18,605 nucleotides of DNA from CACIIZ01 sp045565285 (GTDB lineage Bacteria; Pseudomonadota; Alphaproteobacteria; Rhodobacterales; Rhodobacteraceae): positions 1 through 18,605 of the forward strand of contig JBJLFR010000003.1 in the NCBI GenBank assembly GCA_045565285.1, given 5' to 3'. Positions 8,002-14,987 of this stretch are shown piece by piece. The notes below the pieces were generated by a model, which was not told where the DNA came from, ran no database searches, and saw only the letters and a list, made by a program, of their open reading frames with translations. The position numbers were made by a program, and so were the translations under genes. Positions within the stretch are counted from its first letter, which is position 1. Every line of letters starts with the position of its first letter.

Positions 8002-9309
8002 TTAACTGTCCAAGGCTCCCTTGATTAATCGTTGTCGGATTTTTCCTGATAGCCAATCAGTAGCTGTTACGAGTAATATTATCAATAAAATGTAATAAGT
8101 CACTTCTTCCCAATTACTTTGAGTGATAATTGCCTGAGTAAGCATCAGGCCTATACCCCCGCCTACCATCGCACCGATAACAGTTGCACCACGAATATTT
8201 GATTCGAAGTAATATAAAATTTGACTTAGCAAAACTGGGGTAATTTGGGGAATAACTCCGAAACGATAGCGTTGAATATTTCTTGCTCCAGTTGATTGTA
8301 CTCCATCTATCTGTTTTTTATCTACATTTTCTATTGCCTCTGAAAATAGCTTTCCAAATGTTCCTGTATCAGTAACAACCATGGCTAAGGCTCCTGTTAG
8401 TGGTCCCGGTCCAAAAGCTCGTGCTAAGATTATAGTCCATAGCAAATGATCTAAGCCTCTAGTAAAATCAAAAATACGACGGAAGAAAAACCTAACGGGT
8501 GCTAAGGGCGTAATGTTTTTTGCTGCCAAGAACGCAAGAGGGAATGCTACCAAGGCAGCTCCAAATGTACCCAAAAATGCCATTAGGATAGTTTCACCTA
8601 TCGCCCAAGCAACATCGCTGTGTCTCCACATCTTATTATACCAAAAGTCTCTCATTATCTTTGGTAGCTCGCCATTAAATGCTAGTGAGGTTAATTCAGA
8701 TATACTTTTCCCATGATATTGGCTGTCAAGTGTAAAGAAGAATAATTCCCAGCCATAAAAATATCTGAATACTTCTGTACGATTTCGGGTAATTGTGAGG
8801 CGACCTGCGTCTGTTGTAATAGTAACTCGGTTTTTTGACTGGTTTATCCATTCTGGCAATGGCCCATTGGGGTATTCCGCCTCTACACCACCTAAACCGG
8901 GTTCAGCCCAAATTCTACCGTAATTAGGTACCTCATATACAACATCTTTTTCACCAAAATAGATCAAATGCCCGTTGCCGAGATTTACTTTGCTTGTGCT
9001 ACCTAATTCTATCCATTCCGGTGCTTCTCCCGATGGATATCTACCTTTCTTTTCACCTTCAATTGAGATAGAAATATTGCCTTTTCGGTTATCACGAGTG
9101 ACATGCACTTTATGGCTATACATGTCCCCAACTAAGCTTTTTGCGTTTTTTAGGGACCCTCGCTCACTCAGGCCTAAGATATCGAAGGAAATAAAAACAT
9201 ACGTGAGGTATGCTAAAATAGCTATTGGAATACCAAATGCCCAAGCACGTTTAAAATAAAAAAGCTCGTATACATTTGATTTAAGGGTTTCTGTATTATT
9301 TACATTCAT
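8002..9309 (-). CDS. phnE: PhnE2, phosphonate ABC transporter permease with large periplasmic insert
   Basis: This 435-residue permease is longer than a typical PhnE (about 250-290). A membrane helix at about 24-46 is followed by a soluble stretch of about 150-190 residues, presumably periplasmic. A standard binding-protein-dependent permease domain runs from about residue 233 to the end. The coupling loop IDGVQSTGARNIQRYRFGVI contacts the ATPase PhnC. Within the soluble part, YPSGEAPEWI (91-100) and YPNGPLPEWI (146-155) mark a 55-residue tandem repeat. Its ATG overlaps the phnE1 stop (ATGA), so the two permeases are translationally coupled and likely form a heterodimer. Confidence 0.93.
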   Translation of the reverse strand: MNVNNTETLKSNVYELFYFKRAWAFGIPIAILAYLTYVFISFDILGLSERGSLKNAKSLVGDMYSHKVHVTRDNRKGNISISIEGEKKGRYPSGEAPEWIELGSTSKVNLGNGHLIYFGEKDVVYEVPNYGRIWAEPGLGGVEAEYPNGPLPEWINQSKNRVTITTDAGRLTITRNRTEVFRYFYGWELFFFTLDSQYHGKSISELTSLAFNGELPKIMRDFWYNKMWRHSDVAWAIGETILMAFLGTFGAALVAFPLAFLAAKNITPLAPVRFFFRRIFDFTRGLDHLLWTIILARAFGPGPLTGALAMVVTDTGTFGKLFSEAIENVDKKQIDGVQSTGARNIQRYRFGVIPQITPVLLSQILYYFESNIRGATVIGAMVGGGIGLMLTQAIITQSNWEEVTYYILLIILLVTATDWLSGKIRQRLIKGALDS

Positions 9310-10175
9310 AGTAACCCCTCAGACTTTCTGCCGTGTGTTAAACGATCCCGAAATATTCCAGACAGCTGATCAACAATAACAATGGTTAAAAACAGAAGTA
9401 TAAAAATAGCTCCAGCTTCGTCGTATCGACCTTTACCCCACGAGATAGCATTTTTTAAATCATACCCAATTCCACCGGCCCCAACAAAACCTAGAATAGC
9501 AGAAATACGAATGTTGATTTCAAACCGTAATAGGGCATAACTAAAATAGTTGGGAGATACTTGAGGGAGGATGCCAAGTAGCATTTTTTGCATCCAACTA
9601 GCACCCACTGAGGATAATCCATCAAGGGGTTGAAGTGATGCATTTTCGTTGACTTCTGAAAATAATTTGCCAAGCGCTCCTGTCGTATGAAAGGTAATGG
9701 CAATCATGGCGGGGACCGGGCCACCACCAAGTATAAAAATTAATATAAGTGCTATCACAAAATCAGGAATGGCTCTCGTTATATCTAAGATACGTCTAAA
9801 AACAGGAATGAGCCGAGGCCACTTAGCCATGCCTTGCGTTGCGAGCATTGACAAAAATATAGCGAATATTGATGCTGCCAAAGTTGCCGCAGCGGCGATG
9901 TTAATCGTCTCTATTAGGGATGGAAAGAACTTTACAAAAAGGCCAGGAATTTTTTCCACTTTTTCACTAGCCTCTAAAATCACTTCTCTGGGAAAGTCGA
10001 AGATACTTGTAATGCCCGCCCAAAAGCCGCCTGCATTTCTATCGTCTACAACATTAAAGCCGGATATCATAAGAACGATAAAAACGCCAAGCAGAATAGC
10101 ACTATATGTGCGGCGTTTTTTTATAAGCCCGAAATAGTCTGCTTCGTATTTTTGAGTTGAGGTTATTTCAGACAT
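9306..10175 (-). CDS. phnE: PhnE1, phosphonate ABC transporter permease
   Basis: This 289-residue inner-membrane permease has an N-terminal helix (about 26-44), several further hydrophobic segments and the ATPase-coupling loop LDGLSSVGASWMQKMLLGIL ending in PQ. HTTGALGKLFSEVNENA is typical of PhnE. The ATG at 10175 has AGGA five nt upstream; a GTG at 10178 is in frame but only two nt from the same AGGA, so ATG is preferred. A stem-loop lies between phnD and this gene. Confidence 0.94.
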   Translation of the reverse strand: MSEITSTQKYEADYFGLIKKRRTYSAILLGVFIVLMISGFNVVDDRNAGGFWAGITSIFDFPREVILEASEKVEKIPGLFVKFFPSLIETINIAAAATLAASIFAIFLSMLATQGMAKWPRLIPVFRRILDITRAIPDFVIALILIFILGGGPVPAMIAITFHTTGALGKLFSEVNENASLQPLDGLSSVGASWMQKMLLGILPQVSPNYFSYALLRFEINIRISAILGFVGAGGIGYDLKNAISWGKGRYDEAGAIFILLFLTIVIVDQLSGIFRDRLTHGRKSEGLL

Positions 10176-10189
10176 CACATTCCTAAAGA

Positions 10190-10222
10190 ATCGGTAGACC
10201 TACTTTAATGAGGCCTACCGAT
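10190..10222 (-). terminator. Stem-loop between phnD and phnE1 (attenuator or mRNA stabiliser)
   Basis: ATCGGTAG (10190-10197) and CTACCGAT (10215-10222) form a perfect 8-bp stem. After one mismatch three more pairs (CCT/AGG) extend it inward, leaving a loop of about 9 nt. On the transcribed strand it follows the phnD stop by 13 nt and is followed by TTCTTT, a poor U-tract, so full termination is unlikely. Such structures after a binding-protein gene commonly keep its transcript more abundant than that of the permeases. Confidence 0.7.
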
Positions 10223-10235
10223 AAAATTTTACTTT

Positions 10236-11144
10236 TTACTTAGATTTTAACTTACGTGCTTCCACGATGATTTCGTATGCCTCATGGCCTATCGGCATAA
10301 CTCCCAATCGTTCACCGGCAAAAACCCCGTAAGCGCATTCAGGATCCATTGAATGTAAACTTGCTGTTAGAGCTGTAATCTTAACCTTAACGTCCGCTGG
10401 AAGATCTTTTCTTATAACAACTGGACCCTCTGGAATTGGCTTTGACTGCCAAATCTGTACCATGTCATTCATATCTACAAGCCCAGCGTCCACTGCTTTC
10501 CTTAACGCACCAGCATTGAACCCATCTTCCCAATCACCAAGCCCATCGGCCCAAGTAACGCCTCCGTCTACATCGCCATTATTTACTGCAACAATTGTCT
10601 GCTCATGACCACCGGTGAACTTAACTTCACCAAAATAGTCACCAGAGTCCATAGTGGCTCCAGTAGCTTGTGGTATTTCAATAGATGGTATTAAGTACCC
10701 CGATGTAGAATTTGGATCACCAAAACCAAAAACTTTTCCCTTCATGTCATCAAGGGATGTTATACCGCTATCCTTTCTGGCAAAACCAACTGAATAATAA
10801 CCGTAGCCACCGTCCATATTGACTGCAACTACGATTGGTTCTACTGCTTCTGGATCTGAAATATAGGTTTTAGCATAGCCTGATGCACCCAGCCAAGCCA
10901 TATCAATAGTACCTCCTAAAAGACCTTGAATCACCCCATCGTAATCAGCTGGTGCAAATATTTTTGTAGGGACGCCCAGCAAATCTTCAGTTTTTTGACG
11001 AAAACATTCATTATTTGTCATACGGTCTTGTGCGTTTTCACCTCCAAGGATCCCAATACGAAACTCAGATATTGAATGACCGCCTGAAAATGCAGCGGTT
11101 GATAACAGTGTAGAAGCAATAATTGCTGATAGTAATTTTTTCAT
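10236..11144 (-). CDS. phnD: PhnD, periplasmic phosphonate-binding protein
   Basis: This 302-residue protein has a Sec signal peptide MKKLLSAIIASTLLSTAAFS followed by the PhnD/SsuA-like binding domain (EFRIGILGGENAQDRM; MAWLGASGYAKTY; GFGDPNSTSGYLIPS; GDVDGGVTWADG). It captures phosphonates in the periplasm and delivers them to PhnE1/PhnE2. AGGAG lies 7 nt before the ATG, the strongest ribosome binding site of the operon, fitting the high dose expected of a binding protein. It lies 64 bp after phnC. Exact ligand preference cannot be read from the sequence. Confidence 0.95.
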   Translation of the reverse strand: MKKLLSAIIASTLLSTAAFSGGHSISEFRIGILGGENAQDRMTNNECFRQKTEDLLGVPTKIFAPADYDGVIQGLLGGTIDMAWLGASGYAKTYISDPEAVEPIVVAVNMDGGYGYYSVGFARKDSGITSLDDMKGKVFGFGDPNSTSGYLIPSIEIPQATGATMDSGDYFGEVKFTGGHEQTIVAVNNGDVDGGVTWADGLGDWEDGFNAGALRKAVDAGLVDMNDMVQIWQSKPIPEGPVVIRKDLPADVKVKITALTASLHSMDPECAYGVFAGERLGVMPIGHEAYEIIVEARKLKSK

Positions 11145-11208
11145 AGTTTATCTCCTATATTGCCCTCTGTATTTTTCATGGGCTGATTGAAATTAAACTG
11201 AAACAGGA

Positions 11209-11988
11209 TTAAGCTACTCTTATTTCAGTTGATGTTGCTGCCTCGGAAAAATCAGAGCCAGCACCATACACTTTGCGGGCTACTTCTGTTGTTAGTTCAG
11301 ATGGTGTCCCGTCAAAAACTACATGGCCCTTTCGCATACCAATCACACGATCACAGTATTTTCTCGCAGTATCTAAGGTGTGAAGGTTCGCAATCACAGT
11401 TCGTCCATCTTCGTCATGTATGCGGCGAAGAGTTTCCATAACGATTTGTGCATTCATTGGATCTAGAGAGGCAATTGGTTCATCTGCTAAGATTATTTTT
11501 GGGTCTTGCATCAGCGCTCTTGCTATCGCAACTCTTTGTTGCTGCCCACCAGAAAGAGCTTCTGCTCTTTTGGCGGCGTGCTCTGCAACTCCAAGTCGGC
11601 CCAATATTTCAATGGCAGTATGTATATCAGACCTCGGATATAAATTAAAAAAGGTCGAGATAGTAGACTGTTTATTCAATGTGCCATGAAGCACATTGCT
11701 TACAACATCCATGCGGGGGACTAAATTGAATTGTTGAAAGATCATTGCGCAATTCGATTGCCATTCTGCTTTTGCTGCGCCTTTTAAATCTGATACTGAC
11801 AAACCATCGAAAGAAATACTCCCGGAGGTTTGTGTCTCTAGCCGATTTATCATGCGCAAGAGAGTAGATTTTCCCGCTCCAGAAGCACCAATGATGCCAA
11901 GCATTATTGGTTTCTCTACGTCTAATGAGACTGAATTTACCGCAATGTTAGAGCCAAACTTTTTAGTCAGGTTATTTATTTTGAGCAT
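11209..11988 (-). CDS. phnC: PhnC, phosphonate ABC transporter ATPase
   Basis: This 259-residue ABC ATPase has Walker A GASGAGKST at 34-42, the Q-loop in MIFQQFNLVPRMDV, signature LSGGQQQR at 145-152 and Walker B IILADEP at 165-171. FQQFNLVPRMDVVSNVLHG is characteristic of PhnC. It is the first gene of the uptake operon phnC-D-E1-E2. GGGGA lies about 6 nt before the ATG. A four-unit Pho-like array and a TATAAT hexamer lie upstream. Confidence 0.95.
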   Translation of the reverse strand: MLKINNLTKKFGSNIAVNSVSLDVEKPIMLGIIGASGAGKSTLLRMINRLETQTSGSISFDGLSVSDLKGAAKAEWQSNCAMIFQQFNLVPRMDVVSNVLHGTLNKQSTISTFFNLYPRSDIHTAIEILGRLGVAEHAAKRAEALSGGQQQRVAIARALMQDPKIILADEPIASLDPMNAQIVMETLRRIHDEDGRTVIANLHTLDTARKYCDRVIGMRKGHVVFDGTPSELTTEVARKVYGAGSDFSEAATSTEIRVA

Positions 11989-12023
11989 GATATCCCCATA
12001 TTTTCAGCGAGAGATATCTCAAC

Positions 12024-12066
12024 ATTATAAAACTTTTGTGAATTTCTTGTAAAAGTTATATGACGG
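12024..12066 (-). promoter_or_regulatory. Pho-box array and -10 of the phnCDEE operon
   Basis: On the minus strand four 7-bp units start exactly 11 bp apart: CCGTCAT, CTTTTAC, AATTCAC and GTTTTAT. The first pair matches 11 of 14 positions of the E. coli PhoB half-sites (CTGTCAT, N4, CTGTCAY). A perfect -10 hexamer TATAAT (12029-12024) overlaps the last unit. A near-consensus -35, TTTACA, lies 18 bp upstream of it inside the second unit. Binding by PhoB is inferred. Confidence 0.7.
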
Positions 12067-12111
12067 TTTAGGTTATTCTGTCTTCAACAAAATTGGATTG
12101 GACCAAGGTTT

Positions 12112-12128
12112 CCTATTCGTCGAATAGG
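12112..12128. repeat. 17-bp inverted repeat upstream of phnC
   Basis: CCTATTCG and CGAATAGG are perfect 8-bp arms around one T. The repeat lies 46 bp upstream of the phnC Pho array. It could be an operator for a dimeric regulator, or a weak hairpin at the end of the small orphan transcript. Neither is supported beyond its symmetry and intergenic position. Apart from this, the Pho array and the phnC ribosome binding site, nothing is recognised in 11989-12227. Confidence 0.4.
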
Positions 12129-12227
12129 CCTAGTAACGATAATTTAAGGATATGCCACCAGAAAATAGGCTTTCTTTCTAAACAATCGGACCTTTCGCCA
12201 CATAACCCATCAGTTCTAAGAATAAAA

Positions 12228-12449
12228 TTAATGGAGAATATCGTCTTGCTCCCCTTTATCGAGTTCAAAGTAGGCCAACTCTTCTGGAAGTCTATCACCA
12301 TAAAGAAATACGTACTCATCTGGACTTTCGTTTTGAAATTTCGAGTAACAATCGCATAAAAATTGAAAGTATTCCGCTGAAGTATAATACTCTATGTCTT
12401 CATTTAACTGCTCGTTATCTACAACTCTTAACAAAGAAATGTTTTTCAT
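12228..12449 (-). CDS. Small acidic hypothetical protein
   Basis: This 73-codon ORF encodes an acidic soluble protein rich in Asp, Glu, Tyr and Phe. GAGG lies 8 nt before the ATG (12447-12449), and composition is protein-like. I do not recognise the family and see no signal peptide or membrane segment. It stands alone between the phnC promoter and the first acyltransferase. If it is not a gene, 11989-12706 is a 718-bp stretch holding only promoters and short palindromes. The overlapping plus-strand frames look less protein-like. Confidence 0.45.
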   Translation of the reverse strand: MKNISLLRVVDNEQLNEDIEYYTSAEYFQFLCDCYSKFQNESPDEYVFLYGDRLPEELAYFELDKGEQDDILH

Positions 12450-12549
12450 TAAAACTGCCTCAATTTCGAAATTAATTTCTGCTAATGACTATTCACGTAT
12501 CATTAAAATATTACAGAAATACGACTATCTCAAAAAAAGAAGTTACAAA

Positions 12550-12605
12550 GTGTCTTCAGTAAACCCGACATTTGTCTTATTTTTGTAACATTTCAGGCTT
12601 AAAAT
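12550..12605 (+). promoter_or_regulatory. Pho-box candidate and -10 of the first acyltransferase gene
   Basis: TTGTCTT (12572-12578), four bases, then TTGTAAC (12583-12589) match the PhoB half-site pair at 10 of 14 positions. GTGTCTT at 12550 lies in the same 11-bp register, 22 bp upstream; the unit between does not match. TAAAAT (12600-12605) starts 10 bp after the box, the spacing seen in E. coli phoA. The transcript would have a leader of about 95 nt. PhoB binding is inferred. Confidence 0.6.
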
Positions 12606-12706
12606 AAAATCAGTTTTAAAGACTACGGATTGAGCAAGTACGTCCTTTAAGTAATTTAAGCCATCGCTAATAAGAATTTTAAAATTAAGGGAATTGAGAA
12701 AATAAT

Positions 12707-13618
12707 ATGGAGTTAATAGGAAGCCCCGCCACTATAAAAACGCAAAATAAGATCTATCAGGACATCTCCTATGCGGCATCAGCGAATTCAACAATGGGAA
12801 AGCTCTCGATAAAACTTATAGAGAATATTACCGGAAGAGTGGGCCTGATCAAAAGAGCTGTTGGTTATGAAAAAGAAATTTTGGAAAGTGATAAAAATTT
12901 TTGGGAAGTAATTTTAGAAAAATATAAAATCCAATTGAAAGTTACTCTTGGTGAAATTGCTAATATCCCACGTTCAGGTCCTCTCATTGTGGTATCAAAC
13001 CATCCATTTGGCATCTTGGATGGTTTAATGCTTGGTTATATGATATCACAAAGACGTAACGATTTTCGAATATTTGCTCACCATGTTTTTAAAGAGTCTA
13101 GAGATTTAAGTGAAATTATACTTCCGATCAATTTTGACGAAACAAGAGAGGCGCTTAGTAAAAATTTACAATCTCGGAGAATCGCATTAGACCACTTAAA
13201 AAATAATGGTTGTATCGGAATTTTTCCGGGTGGGACAGTTTCCACCTCGCAAAATATGTTTGGAAAACCAGCCGACCCCAGCTGGCGAAGATTTACTGCA
13301 AAATTAATCGCCAAATCTCGTGCCAGTGTATTGCCAATTTTTTTTCATGGTTCAAACAGTCGTTTTTTTCAAATTGCGAGTCATATAAATTATAATCTCC
13401 GAATGGCCCTTTTAATTAATGAGTTTAAAAAACGAACAAACGGTAAAGTTTGCGTTTCAATTGGCAACATTCTCCCAAAAAAAGAGATGGATATATTTCG
13501 GAATAACCCCCACGAGATGATGGAATATCTAAGAAATACAACCTACGGCCTTTCACAGCACTCGATGGGAATAGTCGATTATGGCTATGACTATGAAGCT
13601 CCAAAAAAAAAGTGTTGA
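12707..13618 (+). CDS. Lysophospholipid/1-acylglycerol-type acyltransferase, HX5D subfamily (first copy)
   Basis: This 303-residue protein of the PlsC-like acyltransferase superfamily has the catalytic block VSNHPFGILDG at 97-106, with five residues between His99 and Asp105 where PlsC has four. Motif III is FPGGTVS (173-179), without the usual Glu. A third conserved stretch is VLPIFFHGSNSRFFQ. The NHPFG..DG form is known from the COG3176-like and OlsF C-terminal group, some of which acylate lyso-ornithine lipid. There is no clear membrane helix or signal peptide. A Pho-like promoter lies upstream. I infer a role in lipid remodelling under phosphate limitation; an ordinary phosphatidate or lysophospholipid acyltransferase cannot be excluded. 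The ribosome binding site is weak (GAG 10 nt upstream). Confidence 0.85.
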   Translation: MELIGSPATIKTQNKIYQDISYAASANSTMGKLSIKLIENITGRVGLIKRAVGYEKEILESDKNFWEVILEKYKIQLKVTLGEIANIPRSGPLIVVSNHPFGILDGLMLGYMISQRRNDFRIFAHHVFKESRDLSEIILPINFDETREALSKNLQSRRIALDHLKNNGCIGIFPGGTVSTSQNMFGKPADPSWRRFTAKLIAKSRASVLPIFFHGSNSRFFQIASHINYNLRMALLINEFKKRTNGKVCVSIGNILPKKEMDIFRNNPHEMMEYLRNTTYGLSQHSMGIVDYGYDYEAPKKKC

Positions 13619-13773
13619 ATTCAAAATGACTTATCACTACCACTTGCACAATAAAAAAATGCTCTTGGCCGCAGCCCGGCGTGCTTGTTCACTTTAACAT
13701 ATTTAATGAAGATTAACTTGTTAACTATCTTTGGCTTTTTTTCAATTAAGAAATAGCGTTTAATTAAAGCTAA

Positions 13774-13828
13774 ATTTTACATTTTATTTACCATAATGTC
13801 ATTTCTTTTTTACAAAGAAGTTTGAAAT
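13774..13828 (+). promoter_or_regulatory. Four-unit Pho-box array before the leader ORF and second acyltransferase
   Basis: ATTTTAC (13774), TATTTAC (13785), ATGTCAT (13796) and TTTTTAC (13807) start at exact 11-bp steps. The last two match the PhoB half-site pair at 10 of 14 positions. A -10-like TGAAAT (13823-13828) lies 9 bp after the array. The rest of 13619-13865 is AT-rich with one short GC-rich patch at about 13670-13688 and no recognised gene. PhoB binding is inferred. Confidence 0.6.
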
Positions 13829-13865
13829 TGATGTCCTATTAAATTTCATTTTTTGAGGTATTACA

Positions 13866-13976
13866 ATGAAAAATATAAAACGTCTTTTTGAGCAGTTTCG
13901 GTCCACAAAGTTAAAATTTTTCGCCTCTAGAGACAAAGAACTTGATTGTTTTTTTAATAGCTTCAGATCACTTTAA
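13866..13976 (+). CDS. 36-residue basic leader ORF
   Basis: ATG at 13866 follows GAGG by 7 nt, a better ribosome binding site than that of the next gene, and the frame ends with TAA at 13974-13976. The product, starting MKNIKRLFEQFRSTK, is basic with many Lys, Arg and Phe and has no match I recognise. It starts about 38 nt after the -10 of the Pho-like promoter and stops 11 nt before the TTG start of the second acyltransferase, in another frame. It may be a leader peptide for coupled translation or a small protein in its own right. Confidence 0.5.
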   Translation: MKNIKRLFEQFRSTKLKFFASRDKELDCFFNSFRSL

Positions 13977-13987
13977 AGACCGAAGCT

Positions 13988-14893
13988 TTGTTTAAAAACC
14001 AGCAAGTTATTGATCAGCTTCTTCGCGAAAGGGCACCGTGGTTCACTGAAAACAACTTTGTCTCAAAGCTAGTCTCTAAAATATTTAAAATTTTCTTAAA
14101 ATATAACTTAACCATTGAACAAGCCAACGAGCTTGAGAAGCTAGATGGTTTAAGTATTATGGAAAAAATGTCTCAAACTTATATAAAGCATTTAGAGGTT
14201 TCTGGCATAAAGAATCTTTCCAGTTATGGTTCTGCCATTATCGTGAGCAACCATCCTACCGGTATTGCTGACGCTTTATGTCTTTGGTCTGCTCTATCCA
14301 CTCACAGATCAGACATATTTTTTTTTGCAAACAGAGATATTTTACGATTATTTCCACAATTAAGTGAGGTTGTGGCACCAGTCGAATGGCAGAAACAAAA
14401 AAAATCAATTCAAGCTAGTAAAGAAACTTTAAAATATACAAAACGCGCATTCAAAAAAAATCGAGTCTCAATAGTTTTTCCATCTGGCCGATTAGCAGCA
14501 AGAAAATGGTTTCAGTTACATGAACGGTCTTGGTTACATTCTGCGGTAAAGCTTTCTAAAAAGTATAAAGTACCAATTATTCCCATTCATATTTCCGCGA
14601 GAAATTCTTCCTTTTACTATTTATGTGATCTTATACATCACCAACTCAGAGACATTATGCTATTTTACGAAGTAATTAACAAAAAAAAACAGCTTTTCAA
14701 AATCGATATTGGCAGTCCTATTAATTGGGACGCACTCCCCACCGATAATCAAAAGGCAACAGAATTTATATTCTCTAAAACAATATTTGAAACAAATGAA
14801 AACAAAAAAAATCACTTCTTTAATTTAGCTCAATATCCTTATAAAATTAAATTTTCATACTTTGAGTTGAGTAAAAGGATTTTTGGAAGGTGA
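13988..14893 (+). CDS. Acyltransferase of the PlsC-like superfamily, HX5D type (second copy)
   Basis: This 301-residue protein has the catalytic block VSNHPTGIADAL (87-98) with five residues between His89 and Asp95, motif III FPSGRLAAR (164-172) and VPIIPIHISARNSSFYYL. It shares the NHPxGIxD form with the first copy but little else, so the pair is not a recent duplication. There is no ATG or GTG near the start; TTG at 13988 is the first start codon after an in-frame TAG and gives a full-length family-like N-terminus. It lacks a good ribosome binding site and probably relies on coupling to the leader ORF. It is likely a glycerolipid or aminolipid acyltransferase at the inner membrane; the substrate is unknown. 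Confidence 0.8.
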   Translation: MFKNQQVIDQLLRERAPWFTENNFVSKLVSKIFKIFLKYNLTIEQANELEKLDGLSIMEKMSQTYIKHLEVSGIKNLSSYGSAIIVSNHPTGIADALCLWSALSTHRSDIFFFANRDILRLFPQLSEVVAPVEWQKQKKSIQASKETLKYTKRAFKKNRVSIVFPSGRLAARKWFQLHERSWLHSAVKLSKKYKVPIIPIHISARNSSFYYLCDLIHHQLRDIMLFYEVINKKKQLFKIDIGSPINWDALPTDNQKATEFIFSKTIFETNENKKNHFFNLAQYPYKIKFSYFELSKRIFGR

Positions 14894-14987
14894 TTTTAGA
14901 AAATTGTTATAAAACAGTTACAAATTTATAGCCGCTCTGTCATATAATTTTGATTTGCTCTGCTTTCTTATATAAATCAATAGCTTA

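Noticed and set aside
9697..10137. 146-codon plus-strand ORF opposite phnE1
   Set aside because: It is the antisense shadow of a clear permease gene, with no independent support.
12093..12359. 88-codon plus-strand ORF beginning MDWTKVSYSS
   Set aside because: No ribosome binding site, it runs through the palindrome and the opposite small gene, and has no family resemblance.
12462..12473. AATTTCGAAATT palindrome upstream of the small orphan ORF
   Set aside because: A 12-bp AT-rich palindrome is expected by chance in such a region and nothing else marks it as a site.
12499..12516. Minus-strand CTGTAAT-N4-TAATGAT as a Pho box for the small orphan gene
   Set aside because: The first half-site is good but the second matches only three of seven, and no -10 hexamer follows at the right distance.
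12394..12588. 64-codon plus-strand ORF in the long intergenic region
   Set aside because: It overlaps the better-supported minus-strand small ORF and the Pho-like box, has no good ribosome binding site, and its composition looks like chance.
13670..13688. GC-rich patch after the first acyltransferase as a terminator or small RNA
   Set aside because: The best stem is only four base pairs and the T run lies on the wrong side for the plus-strand gene.
12707..14893. The two acyltransferases as a recent tandem duplication
   Set aside because: Outside the NHPxGIxD block and motif III they share little sequence, so they are distinct subfamilies.
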